From positions 62,001 to 126,000 of the forward strand of contig NZ_SZVW01000026.1 of the NCBI RefSeq assembly GCF_007655005.1: 64,000 nt of DNA, in the 5' to 3' direction. Made by a program: the position numbers and the translations under genes. Of the stretch, positions 1 through 8,805 are shown piece by piece (position 1 is the first letter of the stretch; each line of letters opens with the position of its first letter). Under the pieces are notes generated by a model. It saw only the letters and a list, made by a program, of their open reading frames with translations, was not told the origin of the DNA and made no database searches. The DNA is from Streptomyces tibetensis (GTDB lineage: Bacteria; Actinomycetota; Actinomycetes; Streptomycetales; Streptomycetaceae).

Positions 1-1948
1 CTTCGTCGGCATGCACGATCTTGCGGCACAGCTCGTTGAAGGCGTTCTCCTCTGCGGAGGCTGCGGTCTTCTCGGCGCTGCCCTGTACTGCGATGCGCAC
101 CGCATGGCGCAGACGGGCGTCCCGCGCGGTCACCGAGGCCGTCGCGTCGTCGAAGGTCTCGATGTCCGTCGTCCCGTCGGGAACCCGGATCCCGAGCAGC
201 GACGTACCGGCGCGGTTTCGCTTGATGTTCTCGGCCAGCATGCGCAGGCCCCAGGGGAAGTTCGTCAGCTTGTCGACGATACTCGCGACGCTGGACCGGT
301 CGATGAGGTCGTTGACTTCCTTCTCACTGGAGCCCTTGGGGCTGGTCAGCCCGCCACCGATGACCAGGGCCACCATGCCGAGCACTCCGAGCAGCCTGGC
401 GTAGCGGCCCGGCTCCCCGGTAACAACTTCTTTGTCTCCGACCGGCGCCAGTTCCTTGAGCGCGAGCTTCAGCACCAAATCGACGGAGTCGTCGTCGTTG
501 ATCATTGCCGGCCGCCAGGGGTGGTCGACGAGCGACTGCCAGATGCAGCCGGAGTTGAGCGCAGTGCGGCTGCGTTCTAGGTCGTTGGAGCTCATGACGG
601 CGCCATAGGAGCGCAGGACCAACTCGCTTGCGACGGCGGAGCGGTGCGAGAGCATCACCTTCCGCTTGCCGAACTTCTCACGCATGGGCTTGTTGAGCTT
701 GGCGGAGTTCACCGAACAGAGGCTGATGACCATCATGGCCCGCAGGTCGCGCAGGTCGGGGTCGAGGCCGTACGCCTCCATGACCTCGGAGACATCTTCC
801 CGGCCGATCAGCAGTTCGACCTGGTCTTCGTCGAAGTGCCCACTCTGCTGCGCGGCGAGCACGATCTCTTCCGCCATGACCGCGTTCTGGGCGCCCGTGT
901 CGAAGGTCTTCACCCCGACGTTCATCCGCACCAGCAGCGAGCGCACCGCCGAGGCGAACCGGGTCACGCCATGGGTCTCGGGGTCGTCGTCCTCGTATCC
1001 GACGATCACCTGGACCGGCGCGGTAAGGGCGTTGAGCGCGCAGACAGCCCGATTGCGCTCCTTAAGGTCCTTGAGCGACTTGCCCACCGGAAGGGCGAGC
1101 CGGTCCTCGTTTGCCTTGATGATCTTGCGGGTCAGATCGCGACGTTCGTTGAGGTCGCAGTCCATCAACATCGAGGGCAACAGCATCGGGCGCTCGTCAT
1201 CCTCGTACTGCTTACGCAGCCGCTGAGGCAGCCAGCGCGGGTCGATCTTGATCTGTGCGTAGGCACTGGCCAGCCGGCTGTTGCCGTCCACGCTGACCTG
1301 CTCCAGCTCGTTGGTCCGACCGGTGTAGCGGAGGGTCGTGAAGACCGTGGTCAGTGAGCGGTGGATGATGTCGGGGCCGATGTCGTGCTGCGGGTTGTCC
1401 TTGCGCACGGCCTGGCAGTTGCGGTCGGTGGCCTCCAGAAGAGTGTCCTTGGTGGCCGTGTAGACCAACTTCGCGTACATGCCGTCCGACTCCGGCATCG
1501 GGACCGCGATGTGGCCAATCCGGCGACCGTCCGTTTTCACGGTCTTGGCGTCGAACGACGGATCGGCGGCATAGATCAGCTGGTCCCCAAGCCGGTCGTT
1601 GCTCGGGGTCAGCGTGAACAGGGTCACGAATTGGCGGGTCTCGATGATCGAGAGCCACCCGGTACCGGTCCGGTGACGCGTGACACGGAACCCGTCGGGC
1701 TCCACGCAGCACATCAGTAGCCGCCGGAGCGTGTCCGGATCCAGGTCCACGCCCTTGAGCGCGCCGAGCTCAGTCGCGGCCTTGGCGGCCGACCGAGGGT
1801 CTACTACGCGCAGTGTCGGTGTGCCGACCGCAGTGGTGGTGGTCGCCACGGGGACCACCTGCAGCGGCGCTTCGACCGGCTCGGCCTCGAGGTCATCGCT
1901 TGGGTCGTCAGCCGAATTCCCGGCGAGAACGATGGAATTGATGGTCAC
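1..1948 (-). CDS. Large protein of unknown function with a DGN-R (ParB/DGQHR-like) motif, 3' end cut by window
   Basis: The frame is open for 649 codons from a GTG at 1948, preceded by a GAGAGG ribosome site 8 bases upstream, to the window edge, so the C-terminus is missing. No family is recognised with confidence. Residues about 221-225 read DGNSR followed by LASAYA, which resembles the DGxxR...A signature of ParB/sulfiredoxin-fold and DGQHR/DndB-type proteins; this rests on one motif only. A short hydrophobic stretch (LLGVLGMVALVIGGG) lies near residue 535. Codon use is visibly richer in A/T at third positions than the core genes to the right, which suggests acquired DNA. It lies downstream of the 639-residue unknown on the same strand, but a hairpin terminator separates them, so it probably has its own promoter. 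Function unknown. Confidence 0.75.
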   Translation of the reverse strand, partial: MTINSIVLAGNSADDPSDDLEAEPVEAPLQVVPVATTTTAVGTPTLRVVDPRSAAKAATELGALKGVDLDPDTLRRLLMCCVEPDGFRVTRHRTGTGWLSIIETRQFVTLFTLTPSNDRLGDQLIYAADPSFDAKTVKTDGRRIGHIAVPMPESDGMYAKLVYTATKDTLLEATDRNCQAVRKDNPQHDIGPDIIHRSLTTVFTTLRYTGRTNELEQVSVDGNSRLASAYAQIKIDPRWLPQRLRKQYEDDERPMLLPSMLMDCDLNERRDLTRKIIKANEDRLALPVGKSLKDLKERNRAVCALNALTAPVQVIVGYEDDDPETHGVTRFASAVRSLLVRMNVGVKTFDTGAQNAVMAEEIVLAAQQSGHFDEDQVELLIGREDVSEVMEAYGLDPDLRDLRAMMVISLCSVNSAKLNKPMREKFGKRKVMLSHRSAVASELVLRSYGAVMSSNDLERSRTALNSGCIWQSLVDHPWRPAMINDDDSVDLVLKLALKELAPVGDKEVVTGEPGRYARLLGVLGMVALVIGGGLTSPKGSSEKEVNDLIDRSSVASIVDKLTNFPWGLRMLAENIKRNRAGTSLLGIRVPDGTTDIETFDDATASVTARDARLRHAVRIAVQGSAEKTAASAEENAFNELCRKIVHADE

Positions 1949-2260
1949 GGAAGAGACCTCTCGTGGGCATCCCGGAAGTCCGCGTGCAGCGGAGCCATCG
2001 GGGCCCACACACTCGCTGTCCGCTCCGGGGACACTCGGTGCCCGGCGCTTCGGCGACACCTGCGAGCGTTCGCACCGCGACGGTTCCGAGGACCATCAGC
2101 ATCTTCTTCAGGGCCGCAGCGCTAAAGAGGAGGCGGTACGTCTTATCACACGTGACGTGCTTTCATGTTAGCAGGGTGTCTGCGTGCAAGGGCTCTAGAC
2201 CAGCGGGCAAGTGGCCACTGAACCTGCCCTGTTGGACTGCGGTACGGTCCGCGCACGCCT

Positions 2261-2292
2261 GAGGCCCCCGCCCCCGCTGGGGCGAGGGCCTC
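2261..2292 (-). terminator. Hairpin terminator between the two unknown genes
   Basis: GAGGCCC and CCGCCCC arms pair with GGGGCG and GGGCCTC across a short loop. The hairpin lies about 165 bases past the stop of the 639-residue gene, on its transcript. The rest of 1949-2456 has no convincing gene. A 64-codon minus-strand frame (1908-2102) overlaps the next start and has only a weak GAAGAAG ribosome site. Confidence 0.6.
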
Positions 2293-2456
2293 GGTGGGGC
2301 ACCGACCAGATTCTACTGCGATCCCGGCATCGAGGGCACCCACGCTAAGGACGGCGTCGAGGGGCAGATCGGCTGACGGAGGCCCGGGTTCGCGTGAGAC
2401 CGCGTACGCCCTGCCGTCTAACGGGTAGCGTTGATGTCCCGTCAGGTGTGCGATGG

Positions 2457-4376
2457 TCAGCCTCGTGGGCGGTTGTGGTCGGTGACAGTGCCGCCATGCG
2501 GCGGGCGCGGCAGGGCGTCGGCGAGCGACTTCAGCGCCGCGTCCAGCAGTTCGGACTGCCGGGCGGGTCGGCGGGGATGCAGTCGCATGACGTGGAAGAT
2601 GTGGTCGCGTACGGCGGCGATGCGCAGCCCGCCGGACTGCTTGCCGCGCAGGATGTCCAGCATCCCGGGGCCGGACTCCTCCTGGATGCCTTCGATCATT
2701 TCCAGTTCTTCGATGTCCACGATCTCCACCGGATCGGTGTCCGGCGCCTGCAACAGCCCGCGCGCCCGGGCGCGTTCACGGATGACGGTGAGGGTTACCG
2801 GGTTGACGGGGAAGCCCTCAGGCAGCACGAGCAGGGGCAGGTAGCGGCGCTCAGCGGGAGCCGACGTGCCGGTGAGCGCGGCCTCGTCGCGGCGTAGTGC
2901 CGCGATGGTCGCGTCGATCTGGTCGAGTTCCTCGATGAGCTTGTCGATGTCCTCGATCTGTGATTCGCCGGGTACGGCGGTGGCGGCTTCGCGGCGCAGC
3001 TGGGAGGTCGTGACCTCGATGACGATCCAGGTGCCGGGGTAGTCGATCGCGGCGTCGGCGATGCGCTGGCCCTCGGCGGTGTAGGCGGCCTTGAGTTCGG
3101 CGTCGTCGTAGACCCGGCGGGTGGTGCCCTCGTCGCCCACGATCCGGTGCAGAACCTCGCTGACGTAGACCTCGCTGAGGTGACGCAGGGTCGACTCGGC
3201 CCGAGCCGCAAGCTTGCGGTGGCCGACGGGCCTGGTGTGCCCCGGCGGCGGAAACTTGATGTCCCAGATCGGCAGCCATCCGAAGGCGCGGTTGAGCAGG
3301 TGGCGGGGGTCGAGGACAAGCAGCCGGCCCTCGGGCAAGCGGAGGACCGGCCACTGCTGGAAGGGGTCGAAAGCCCATTCGGTGCGCTGATCGGGCTGTT
3401 GACTGCGCACCGCCTCGCGCATGCCCGACAGGTCGGTGCTGATTAGCGCCAGCACAGCCTCGACCTGCTCGGCAGGTATGTTTAGGCCGCCCAGTTCGCC
3501 CGGTTCGATGACGAAACGGCCGGACGTGGTGACCATCCACAGGTAGCCGGCGACGGCCGCCAGGGAGTCGAACTGGATGCCCGTGCAGTCCCGGTAGACC
3601 TCACCGAGGTCGACGATGCCCGGCTCACCCTGGTGCTCGGCCGGCAATTGCAGCCAGCGGCGCGCATAGCGGGCCAGGAATCCCGCGACGGACCAGTTGT
3701 GGTTGAAGTGCTGGTTGGCGATGATCTCGCGGCCCAGCGTGCCCGGCCGGTCGCCGATGATGGTCGGGCCGGAGTCGGGGAACACTCCCATCATCTGCGT
3801 GAGGGCGAAAAAGGCGCCCAGGACGTCGCCTTGGGATGTGCCTTCCGACAGTGTGTCCGGCGAGGCTTCCATAGCCATACGGGCCAGGAGCATGAAGGCC
3901 TGGGGAACGAGGAGTCGACGGGTCTCGTCCCGGAGCAGGTTGAGAACCCGCCCGCGGATCGGCTCCTTAAACAGCCGGTCGGCGAACTGCTGGTCGACCT
4001 CGCTGGCGGATGCGCCGGGAACGGCCAAGGCGTTGAGGGCCAGGGCGCAAAAGCGCAGAACCCCCTCCAGGGGAAGGCGCTGCAGTTGGCGCCGGGTGTA
4101 GTCGGCAGGCAGCTGGAATCCGAAGATCTCTTCCGGTGTGAGGTAGACCGCGGTCAGATCGATTGGCGCCGGTTCCTGGAAGGATGCGGGGACCCACAAT
4201 CCACTGGAGCGTTCGTTCCAGCGAGGTACGAGAGCCGTCGCGGTCGATCCCTGGAGCACCGGGTTACCGGCCGACGGATCGGCCAGATAGCTGGTCCGCA
4301 GGGAGGCAGGCTCGGTGTCGGCGAGCATCTGCCGCATGGCCTCGATCTGCTGCGCGAGGTAGTCTCCGGCGTCCAT
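2457..4376 (-). CDS. Unknown 639-residue protein, possible degenerate PD-(D/E)xK nuclease fold
   Basis: The start is the ATG at 4376, which has an AGGAG ribosome site 6 bases upstream; an ATG 51 bases further up lacks one. No family is recognised. The first 350 residues look alpha-helical, with motifs such as LPLEGVLRFCALALNALAVPG. Around residues 440-460 a hydrophobic strand reads TWIVIEVTTSQL after an Asp-containing turn (IADAAIDYPG). This is the spacing of a PD-(D/E)xK nuclease core (D...ExK) but with Thr in place of Lys, so a nuclease or nuclease-derived role is only an inference. A helix rich in Glu, Asp and Leu follows (IDKLIEELDQIDATIAALRR). No signal peptide or membrane segment is seen, so it should be cytosolic. 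It lies upstream of the DGN-R-motif gene on the same strand, and the two may form one accessory system. Confidence 0.8.
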   Translation of the reverse strand: MDAGDYLAQQIEAMRQMLADTEPASLRTSYLADPSAGNPVLQGSTATALVPRWNERSSGLWVPASFQEPAPIDLTAVYLTPEEIFGFQLPADYTRRQLQRLPLEGVLRFCALALNALAVPGASASEVDQQFADRLFKEPIRGRVLNLLRDETRRLLVPQAFMLLARMAMEASPDTLSEGTSQGDVLGAFFALTQMMGVFPDSGPTIIGDRPGTLGREIIANQHFNHNWSVAGFLARYARRWLQLPAEHQGEPGIVDLGEVYRDCTGIQFDSLAAVAGYLWMVTTSGRFVIEPGELGGLNIPAEQVEAVLALISTDLSGMREAVRSQQPDQRTEWAFDPFQQWPVLRLPEGRLLVLDPRHLLNRAFGWLPIWDIKFPPPGHTRPVGHRKLAARAESTLRHLSEVYVSEVLHRIVGDEGTTRRVYDDAELKAAYTAEGQRIADAAIDYPGTWIVIEVTTSQLRREAATAVPGESQIEDIDKLIEELDQIDATIAALRRDEAALTGTSAPAERRYLPLLVLPEGFPVNPVTLTVIRERARARGLLQAPDTDPVEIVDIEELEMIEGIQEESGPGMLDILRGKQSGGLRIAAVRDHIFHVMRLHPRRPARQSELLDAALKSLADALPRPPHGGTVTDHNRPRG

Positions 4377-5098
4377 CGGTGCTCCTGTCGTGCATGTACC
4401 GTCGACCATGGGCTCGGCTCTCGGCATCTCGTTCTAGCGGCTATCAGGATCGACGCCGGGGACAGGCGGAGCCAAGCGAATAACCCCCGGCCGGCATGTC
4501 CAGCACATCGGCTGCGACAAGGCACGCCGTCGACCGCGCCAACGGCTTCGCCCTCCAGGAAAGCCGCCTATCAGCGTCTCTTCGCGTCAGGCCCGTGCGC
4601 CATCAGCGAGATCCCAGGCACCTCGCTCAAGGCCGATGCCCAAGTCGATGCCCGCTCTGACCTCGACCGCGAACTTGACGGCGCCGAAGTAGTCGGGAGC
4701 GCCAGTGCGTGCCAAACATAGGCATCGGCCACACAGGAGGCGACCGGCAAGGACCTGGCTCGTGGAAATACGGAAGGCGAGCGCGATAAACACAGGTGGG
4801 GTGGACCGCCAACCCCGCACGCCCATACACAACACGCATACGGAGACACGCCGGACGATACTTTCGAGTATGCCTGGGGCCTCTCGACTCGCCGTCTGCG
4901 GACTGTCAACTGCCCTCACACCCGAGCAGGCGCCCAATAGGCCCCATTCATCCCCTTATAGGTTGGACAGAGTCAACATACGCGGCGTACATCGCCACGT
5001 TGTCACCCACCTGCACGGCCCGGATTCGACCCGGATTCGACCCGGCCGGTTTGTTCAACGAGTGAACATGGGCTCTGACCTGCGGAAATAGAGAGCGG
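4377..5098. other. Intergenic stretch between the unknown gene and rnpB
   Basis: No gene can be supported here. Minus-strand frames at 4571-4909 and 4587-4937 lack ribosome sites and recognisable motifs. Two local structures are visible: a tandem ATTCGACCCGG repeat at about 5025-5046, and a small inverted repeat GTTCA-N5-TGAAC at about 5052-5068. The stretch may contain the far end of an inserted element, since it abuts the 3' end of rnpB. Confidence 0.5.
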
Positions 5099-5508
5099 CA
5101 GACGAGTCGGGCTGTACGCCGGGTTCTGTTCCCCGGTTCCCTCGCGGGAGCCGGGGCGACGGCCATCCATCTAGGGCCGGCGTTGCCGCCGGCCTCGTGC
5201 GGTCTACCCGCGGACTCGGGCGGGCAGCCCTCGATCGTCCGCGCAGAGCCGCTTTTTACGGCGGCTCCTCTTGACCTTGCTCCGGGTGGGGTTTACCTAG
5301 CTGCCCAGGTCACCCTGGGCACTGGTGGTCTCTTACACCACCGTTTCACCCTTACCGAGGACCGAGGTCCCCGGCGGTCTGCTTTCTGTGGCACTGTCCC
5401 GCGGGTCACCCCGGGTGGCCGTTAGCCACCACCCTGCCCTGTGGAGCCCGGACGTTCCTCGGGAAGCTCCCCGTCAGGGGGACTCCACGCGGCCGTCCGC
5501 CCGGCTCG
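5099..5508 (-). ncRNA. rnpB: RNase P RNA (M1 RNA), type A
   Basis: Catalytic RNA of ribonuclease P, which removes 5' leaders from tRNA precursors. The minus strand carries the universal core elements in order: the 5' P1 strand CGAGCCGGGC, then GAGGAACGTCCGGGCTCCAC, GGGTGACCCGCGGGACAGTG, CCACAGAAAGCAGACCGCC, GGTAAGGGTGAAACGGTG, GTAAGAGACCACCAG, AGGTAAACCCC, then AGATGGATGGCCGTC and ACAGAACCCGGCGTACAGCC, closing with the 3' P1 strand GCCCGACTCGTCTG. Length is about 410 nt, as expected for actinobacteria. Its 5' 35 nt overlap the 3' coding end of the upstream DMT gene. The 3' end faces the low-GC accessory segment. Confidence 0.97.
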
Positions 5509-6409
5509 TCTGCCGTGTCGACCATGGTACCCGTACCCGGCGGACGTCCCGCTTCGGCGTCGCGGCCGTGGCCAGGACCGAGCCCGCCAGGATCAGGGTG
5601 AAGGCCACGCCGATGCCGAGCGTCAGCTTCTCGTCCAGGAAGAGCGCGCCCGCGGCGACCGCCACCGCCGGGTTGACGTACGTGATCACGCCGGCCCGGG
5701 TCGGGCCGACCTCCTTGATCAGCTCCAGGAAGGCCACGAACGCGATCGCGGTGCAGACCACTCCCAGGCCGGCGAGGGATACCAGGACCTCGCCCGACGG
5801 CATGGTCGCGGGACGGGTGAGGAATGCCGCGGGGGCGTAGACCACGGCGGCCAGCGTCAGGCACGGGGTGATCAGCTGGAGCGTCGGGACGTCCTTGAGG
5901 TACCGGGCCGCTATCAACGGGGCCGTGGCATAGCCGACGACCGTCACCAGCACCTCGGCCATCGACAGGGCGTCGCCGCCGGTGAGGTGCGGCAGGGTGA
6001 GGACGGTGACACCCGCGAGACCCAGGGCCAGGCCCGTGATGCGGCGGGCGCCCACCCGCTCGGCTGCGCCGAAGAAGCGGGCCAGGAGCAGGGCGACGAT
6101 CGGCACACCCGCGATGAGGAGCCCGGCGGTCGAGCTGGACAGGTGGCGCTCGGCGTCGGTCAGGGTCCACCAGGGGCCGACGATCTCGATGACGGCGAAG
6201 GCCAGCATCGGCTTCCAGTGGGTCCGGACGGTGCGGGCGAAGCCGCCCTGGCGGAGGGCGAAGGGGAGCAGGAGCGCGGCGCCGAGGGCGCAGCGTGCGA
6301 ACACCACCATGGACGGGGACAGCTCGTCCACCGCCACCTTGATCATCAGGTAGGGGACACCCCAGACGACTCCCATCAGGGAGAACAGGAACCAGCCGCG
6401 TGCAGTCAT
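5474..6409 (-). CDS. EamA/DMT-superfamily membrane transporter
   Basis: This is a 311-residue protein with two repeated EamA domains and about ten hydrophobic helices. The N-terminus (FLFSLMGVVWGVPYLMIK) and the conserved PxxA region near residue 245-265 (VNPAVAVAAGALFLDEKLT) are typical of the drug/metabolite exporter superfamily. The substrate cannot be told. It ends inside rnpB, so the last dozen residues (TRQTSRADGRVESP) are encoded by DNA that also forms the 5' end of RNase P RNA. The AraC-type regulator ends its stop 19 bases upstream of this start on the same strand and may be co-transcribed with it, suggesting regulated export. Confidence 0.9.
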   Translation of the reverse strand: MTARGWFLFSLMGVVWGVPYLMIKVAVDELSPSMVVFARCALGAALLLPFALRQGGFARTVRTHWKPMLAFAVIEIVGPWWTLTDAERHLSSSTAGLLIAGVPIVALLLARFFGAAERVGARRITGLALGLAGVTVLTLPHLTGGDALSMAEVLVTVVGYATAPLIAARYLKDVPTLQLITPCLTLAAVVYAPAAFLTRPATMPSGEVLVSLAGLGVVCTAIAFVAFLELIKEVGPTRAGVITYVNPAVAVAAGALFLDEKLTLGIGVAFTLILAGSVLATAATPKRDVRRVRVPWSTRQTSRADGRVESP

Positions 6410-6428
6410 GGGATGAGTCTCGGGCTTC

Positions 6429-7283
6429 TCACCCCACGGTGTCTTGAACGCTGTTGCGGTACGGCGCGACGTGAACGCTGTTGCGGTACGCCGCCGGGGT
6501 CACCCCCAGCACCCTGCGGAACCAGCGGGTGAGGTGCGCCTGGTCCGCGAAGCCGACGAGGCCCGCGACCTCGGCGGGGCGCAGTCCGGCCTCCAGGAGG
6601 CCCCTGGCCCGGGCCACCCGGTGCTGGGCGAGCCAGGCGTACGGCGGTACGCCCATCGTCGTGCGGAACGCGCGCAGGAGCTGGTAGCGGGACAGGCCGA
6701 GGTCGGTGGCGAGGGCGGCCAGGGAGGGAGGTTCCAGCAGTTCGTCCGCCAGGCGGTCGCGTACGGATCTGGCGATGTGGCCGGCGCCGGGCACGGTGTC
6801 GTCGGTCGCCCTGGCCGTGGAGTGGCGGCGGGCCAGGGCCGTGAGCAGCCAGGGCAGCCGGGACTCGGCCTCCAGCGGGTCGGGGCAGGCGCTGATGTCG
6901 GTGTGGGCGGCGCGCAGGGCCACCGCCAGCTCCGGGTCGTGGAGGACGGGGTCGCGGAAGTGCGGGAGGCCGCCGAGGGTGCCGTCGGTGAGGAGGGCCG
7001 GTTCGGCGTAGAGGGCCTGGTAGGCGTAGCCGTCGCAGGCGGCCGGGCCTCCGGTGTGCATCTCGCCGGGCTCCAGGACGACGATCGAGCCGGGGTAGGA
7101 GTGGATGTGCCCGCCCCGGTACGCGATGACCTCCGAGCCGCCGACGGTGACGCCGATGGTGAACTCGTCGTGGGCGTGGGGCGCGTAGACGTGGCTGTCG
7201 AAGTGGGCGGTGAGGAGGTCGAGGGGCGGCCCGGCGCGGCCCAGACGTGCCCTGGTCCAGCTGACCTGTTCTCGTATCCCCAT
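6429..7283 (-). CDS. AraC-family transcriptional regulator
   Basis: 284 residues. The N-terminal cupin-type sensing domain (residues about 25-90, HDEFTIGVTVGG...GSIVVLEPGEMH) is followed by a C-terminal double helix-turn-helix (about 185-270). The second HTH carries the AraC signature VAGLVGFADQAHLTRWFRRVLGVTPAAYR. It probably controls the adjacent EamA exporter in response to a small molecule. The C-terminus ends in a duplicated YRNSV unit produced by a tandem DNA repeat, which extends the protein by nine residues past the normal AraC end. Confidence 0.92.
   Translation of the reverse strand: MGIREQVSWTRARLGRAGPPLDLLTAHFDSHVYAPHAHDEFTIGVTVGGSEVIAYRGGHIHSYPGSIVVLEPGEMHTGGPAACDGYAYQALYAEPALLTDGTLGGLPHFRDPVLHDPELAVALRAAHTDISACPDPLEAESRLPWLLTALARRHSTARATDDTVPGAGHIARSVRDRLADELLEPPSLAALATDLGLSRYQLLRAFRTTMGVPPYAWLAQHRVARARGLLEAGLRPAEVAGLVGFADQAHLTRWFRRVLGVTPAAYRNSVHVAPYRNSVQDTVG
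6445..6490 (-). repeat. 27-bp-period tandem duplication at the end of the AraC gene
   Basis: A 19-base sequence starting TGAACGCTGTTGCGG is present at 6445-6463 and again at 6472-6490. It encodes the repeated YRNSV at the C-terminus of the AraC regulator and keeps frame. Confidence 0.9.
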
Positions 7284-7306
7284 GTCGCACCCCCGCCCTC
7301 AGGGGA

Positions 7307-7886
7307 TCAGAGGAGGTCGGCCGTGTCCAGGTCGAAGGCGAACGGTTCCGGAAGAGCGATGGGCTTGCCGAAGGGGCGGGCGCAGTGCTCCCGGTAGTCG
7401 TCGTCCTTCGGCTCGCTGAACACCGTGACTTGTGCCGTGTCCCGGTCGACGAGCAGGCAGAGCGGGATGCCCGCGCGGGCATAGCAACGGCGTTTGGCCT
7501 CGCGGTCGGCCTGCGGCTTGGTGGAGGTCACCTCCATCACCATGGCGACGCCTTCGCATGACATCCAAGAGCCGACCCCGCCGAACAAGTCCCGCTCGAT
7601 GGGGCCGGAAGGTGACGTCCGGAACCAAGTGGTTCTTGGGGCAGGAGCCCCCGCTCCTCATCTTCAGCCCCTTGTTTCCCGAGAAGTCCATGTCGGTCCG
7701 GGAGCGCCTGATCACTTGCCTCACGATCCTGCTGATGTACTTCTCGTGATCCCCGTCCGGCGGCGGCGTCACAACGATCTCCCCCTCGATCAGCTCGGCC
7801 CGGAAGCCCTCCGGCGTGTCCAGGGCGAGGAAGCCCTCCAGCAGGACGTCTTCCTGCGAGAGCGGCTCGTGGGCCATGGCAGTCAT
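7307..7886 (-). pseudogene. Uma2-family (DUF820) putative endonuclease, frameshifted
   Basis: Uma2 proteins have a restriction-endonuclease-like fold and are abundant in Streptomyces; their role is unclear. The N-terminal half starts at the ATG at 7886 behind AGGAGGGG. It has the usual MAHEPLSQEDVLLEGF...DTPEGFRAELIEGEIVVTP, and the catalytic-site region KNHLVPDVTF. After VPDVTF the frame is lost; the rest of the family sequence (MVMEVTSTKPQADREAKRRCYARAGIPLCLLVD) resumes in another frame to the stop at 7307. One base too many in the G run at 7601-7604 would explain it. This is either a real disruption or a sequencing error in a homopolymer. Confidence 0.85.
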
Positions 7887-8012
7887 GTCACGCCCCTCCT
7901 TCTGTCGCCCGCCAGACTGGGACATCGCCGAACCACCCGCCGTGAGATCGGGAACCGCTCCCTCGATCGTGGCACACGATCATGGTCGTCGTCAGAAGGC
8001 CGGACGGCGTGC

Positions 8013-8033
8013 TTGACCCTGCCGCAGCGTCAA
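8013..8033 (+). promoter_or_regulatory. MerR-type operator upstream of the MerR gene
   Basis: The dyad TTGAC-C-CTGC-C-GCAG-C-GTCAA has perfect arms. It sits 16 bases before the ATG at 8050, where a MerR protein would bind the over-long spacer of its own promoter: TTGACC as -35, with TTCACT 19 bases later as a possible -10. Confidence 0.75.
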
Positions 8034-8049
8034 CGTCTTCACTGGTGGC

Positions 8050-8805
8050 ATGCGGATCGGAGAACTCGCCGGCGTCGTCGGCGTCACCACGCGGGCCGTG
8101 CGGCACTACCACCATCTGGGGCTGCTGCCCGAGCCCGAGCGGCGGGACAACGGGTATCGGGAGTACGGGTTGCGGCATGCCGTGGTGCTGGCGCGGATCC
8201 GGCGGCTGACGGAGCTGGGGCTGGGGCTCGCGGAGGTGCGGGACGTGCTCGCGGACGAGGCCGGCAAGGACCTCGTCGAGGTGCTGACCGAGCTGGACGA
8301 GGATCTGGCGCGGCAGGAAGAGGCCCTGCGGGAGCGGCGGGCGCGGTTGCGGGTCCTGCTGGAGGTGGAGGGCGGGTTGCCGGCGGAGGGTCCGGTGTCA
8401 CCGGAGCTGGCCGCGCTGTTCGCCGGCACCGCGCACCTGTCGGACTCGCCCATGGCCGTCAAGGACCGCGAGATCATCGCGTTCCAGGAGACCGCCGTGC
8501 CGGACGGGGAACGGGAGCGGCTGGTGTCGTCGGTGGGCGAGGCGCTGGGGAGTCCGGAGGCCGTGGCGCGGGCCGGTGAGGCCTATGCGCTGCTCGACGC
8601 GCTCGCCGGTGCCGGGCCGGACGATCCGCGCGTCACCGAGGCGGCCCGGGCGCTCGCTGACTGCATACCGCCGGGGCTGTTGCCGGAGGGTGGGGAGGCC
8701 GACCAGGACGACAGCTTCCTGCGCGCGTTCTACGACGACCTCGCACCGGCCCAGGCGGAGGCTGTCCGCCGTGCGCTGCGGATCCTCACCGAGGAGCGGC
8801 GATGA
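8050..8805 (+). CDS. MerR-family transcriptional regulator
   Basis: 251 residues. The N-terminal winged helix-turn-helix is complete (MRIGELAGVVGVTTRAVRHYHHLGLLPEPER, then NGYREYG). It is followed by the dimerising coiled coil (LTELDEDLARQEEALRERRARLRVLLEVE) and a C-terminal helical domain of about 130 residues that is likely to sense a ligand. It lacks the Cys pattern of metal sensors. A perfect palindromic operator precedes it, so it probably regulates its own operon, which continues with the 4-base-overlapping membrane protein gene. Confidence 0.92.
   Translation: MRIGELAGVVGVTTRAVRHYHHLGLLPEPERRDNGYREYGLRHAVVLARIRRLTELGLGLAEVRDVLADEAGKDLVEVLTELDEDLARQEEALRERRARLRVLLEVEGGLPAEGPVSPELAALFAGTAHLSDSPMAVKDREIIAFQETAVPDGERERLVSSVGEALGSPEAVARAGEAYALLDALAGAGPDDPRVTEAARALADCIPPGLLPEGGEADQDDSFLRAFYDDLAPAQAEAVRRALRILTEERR

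Noticed and set aside
1908..2102. A 64-codon frame overlapping the start of the left-edge gene
   Set aside because: Only a weak ribosome site and no recognisable sequence; it overlaps a better-supported GTG start.
4571..4937. Overlapping minus-strand frames between the unknown gene and rnpB
   Set aside because: No ribosome site, no family motif; composition fits non-coding DNA.
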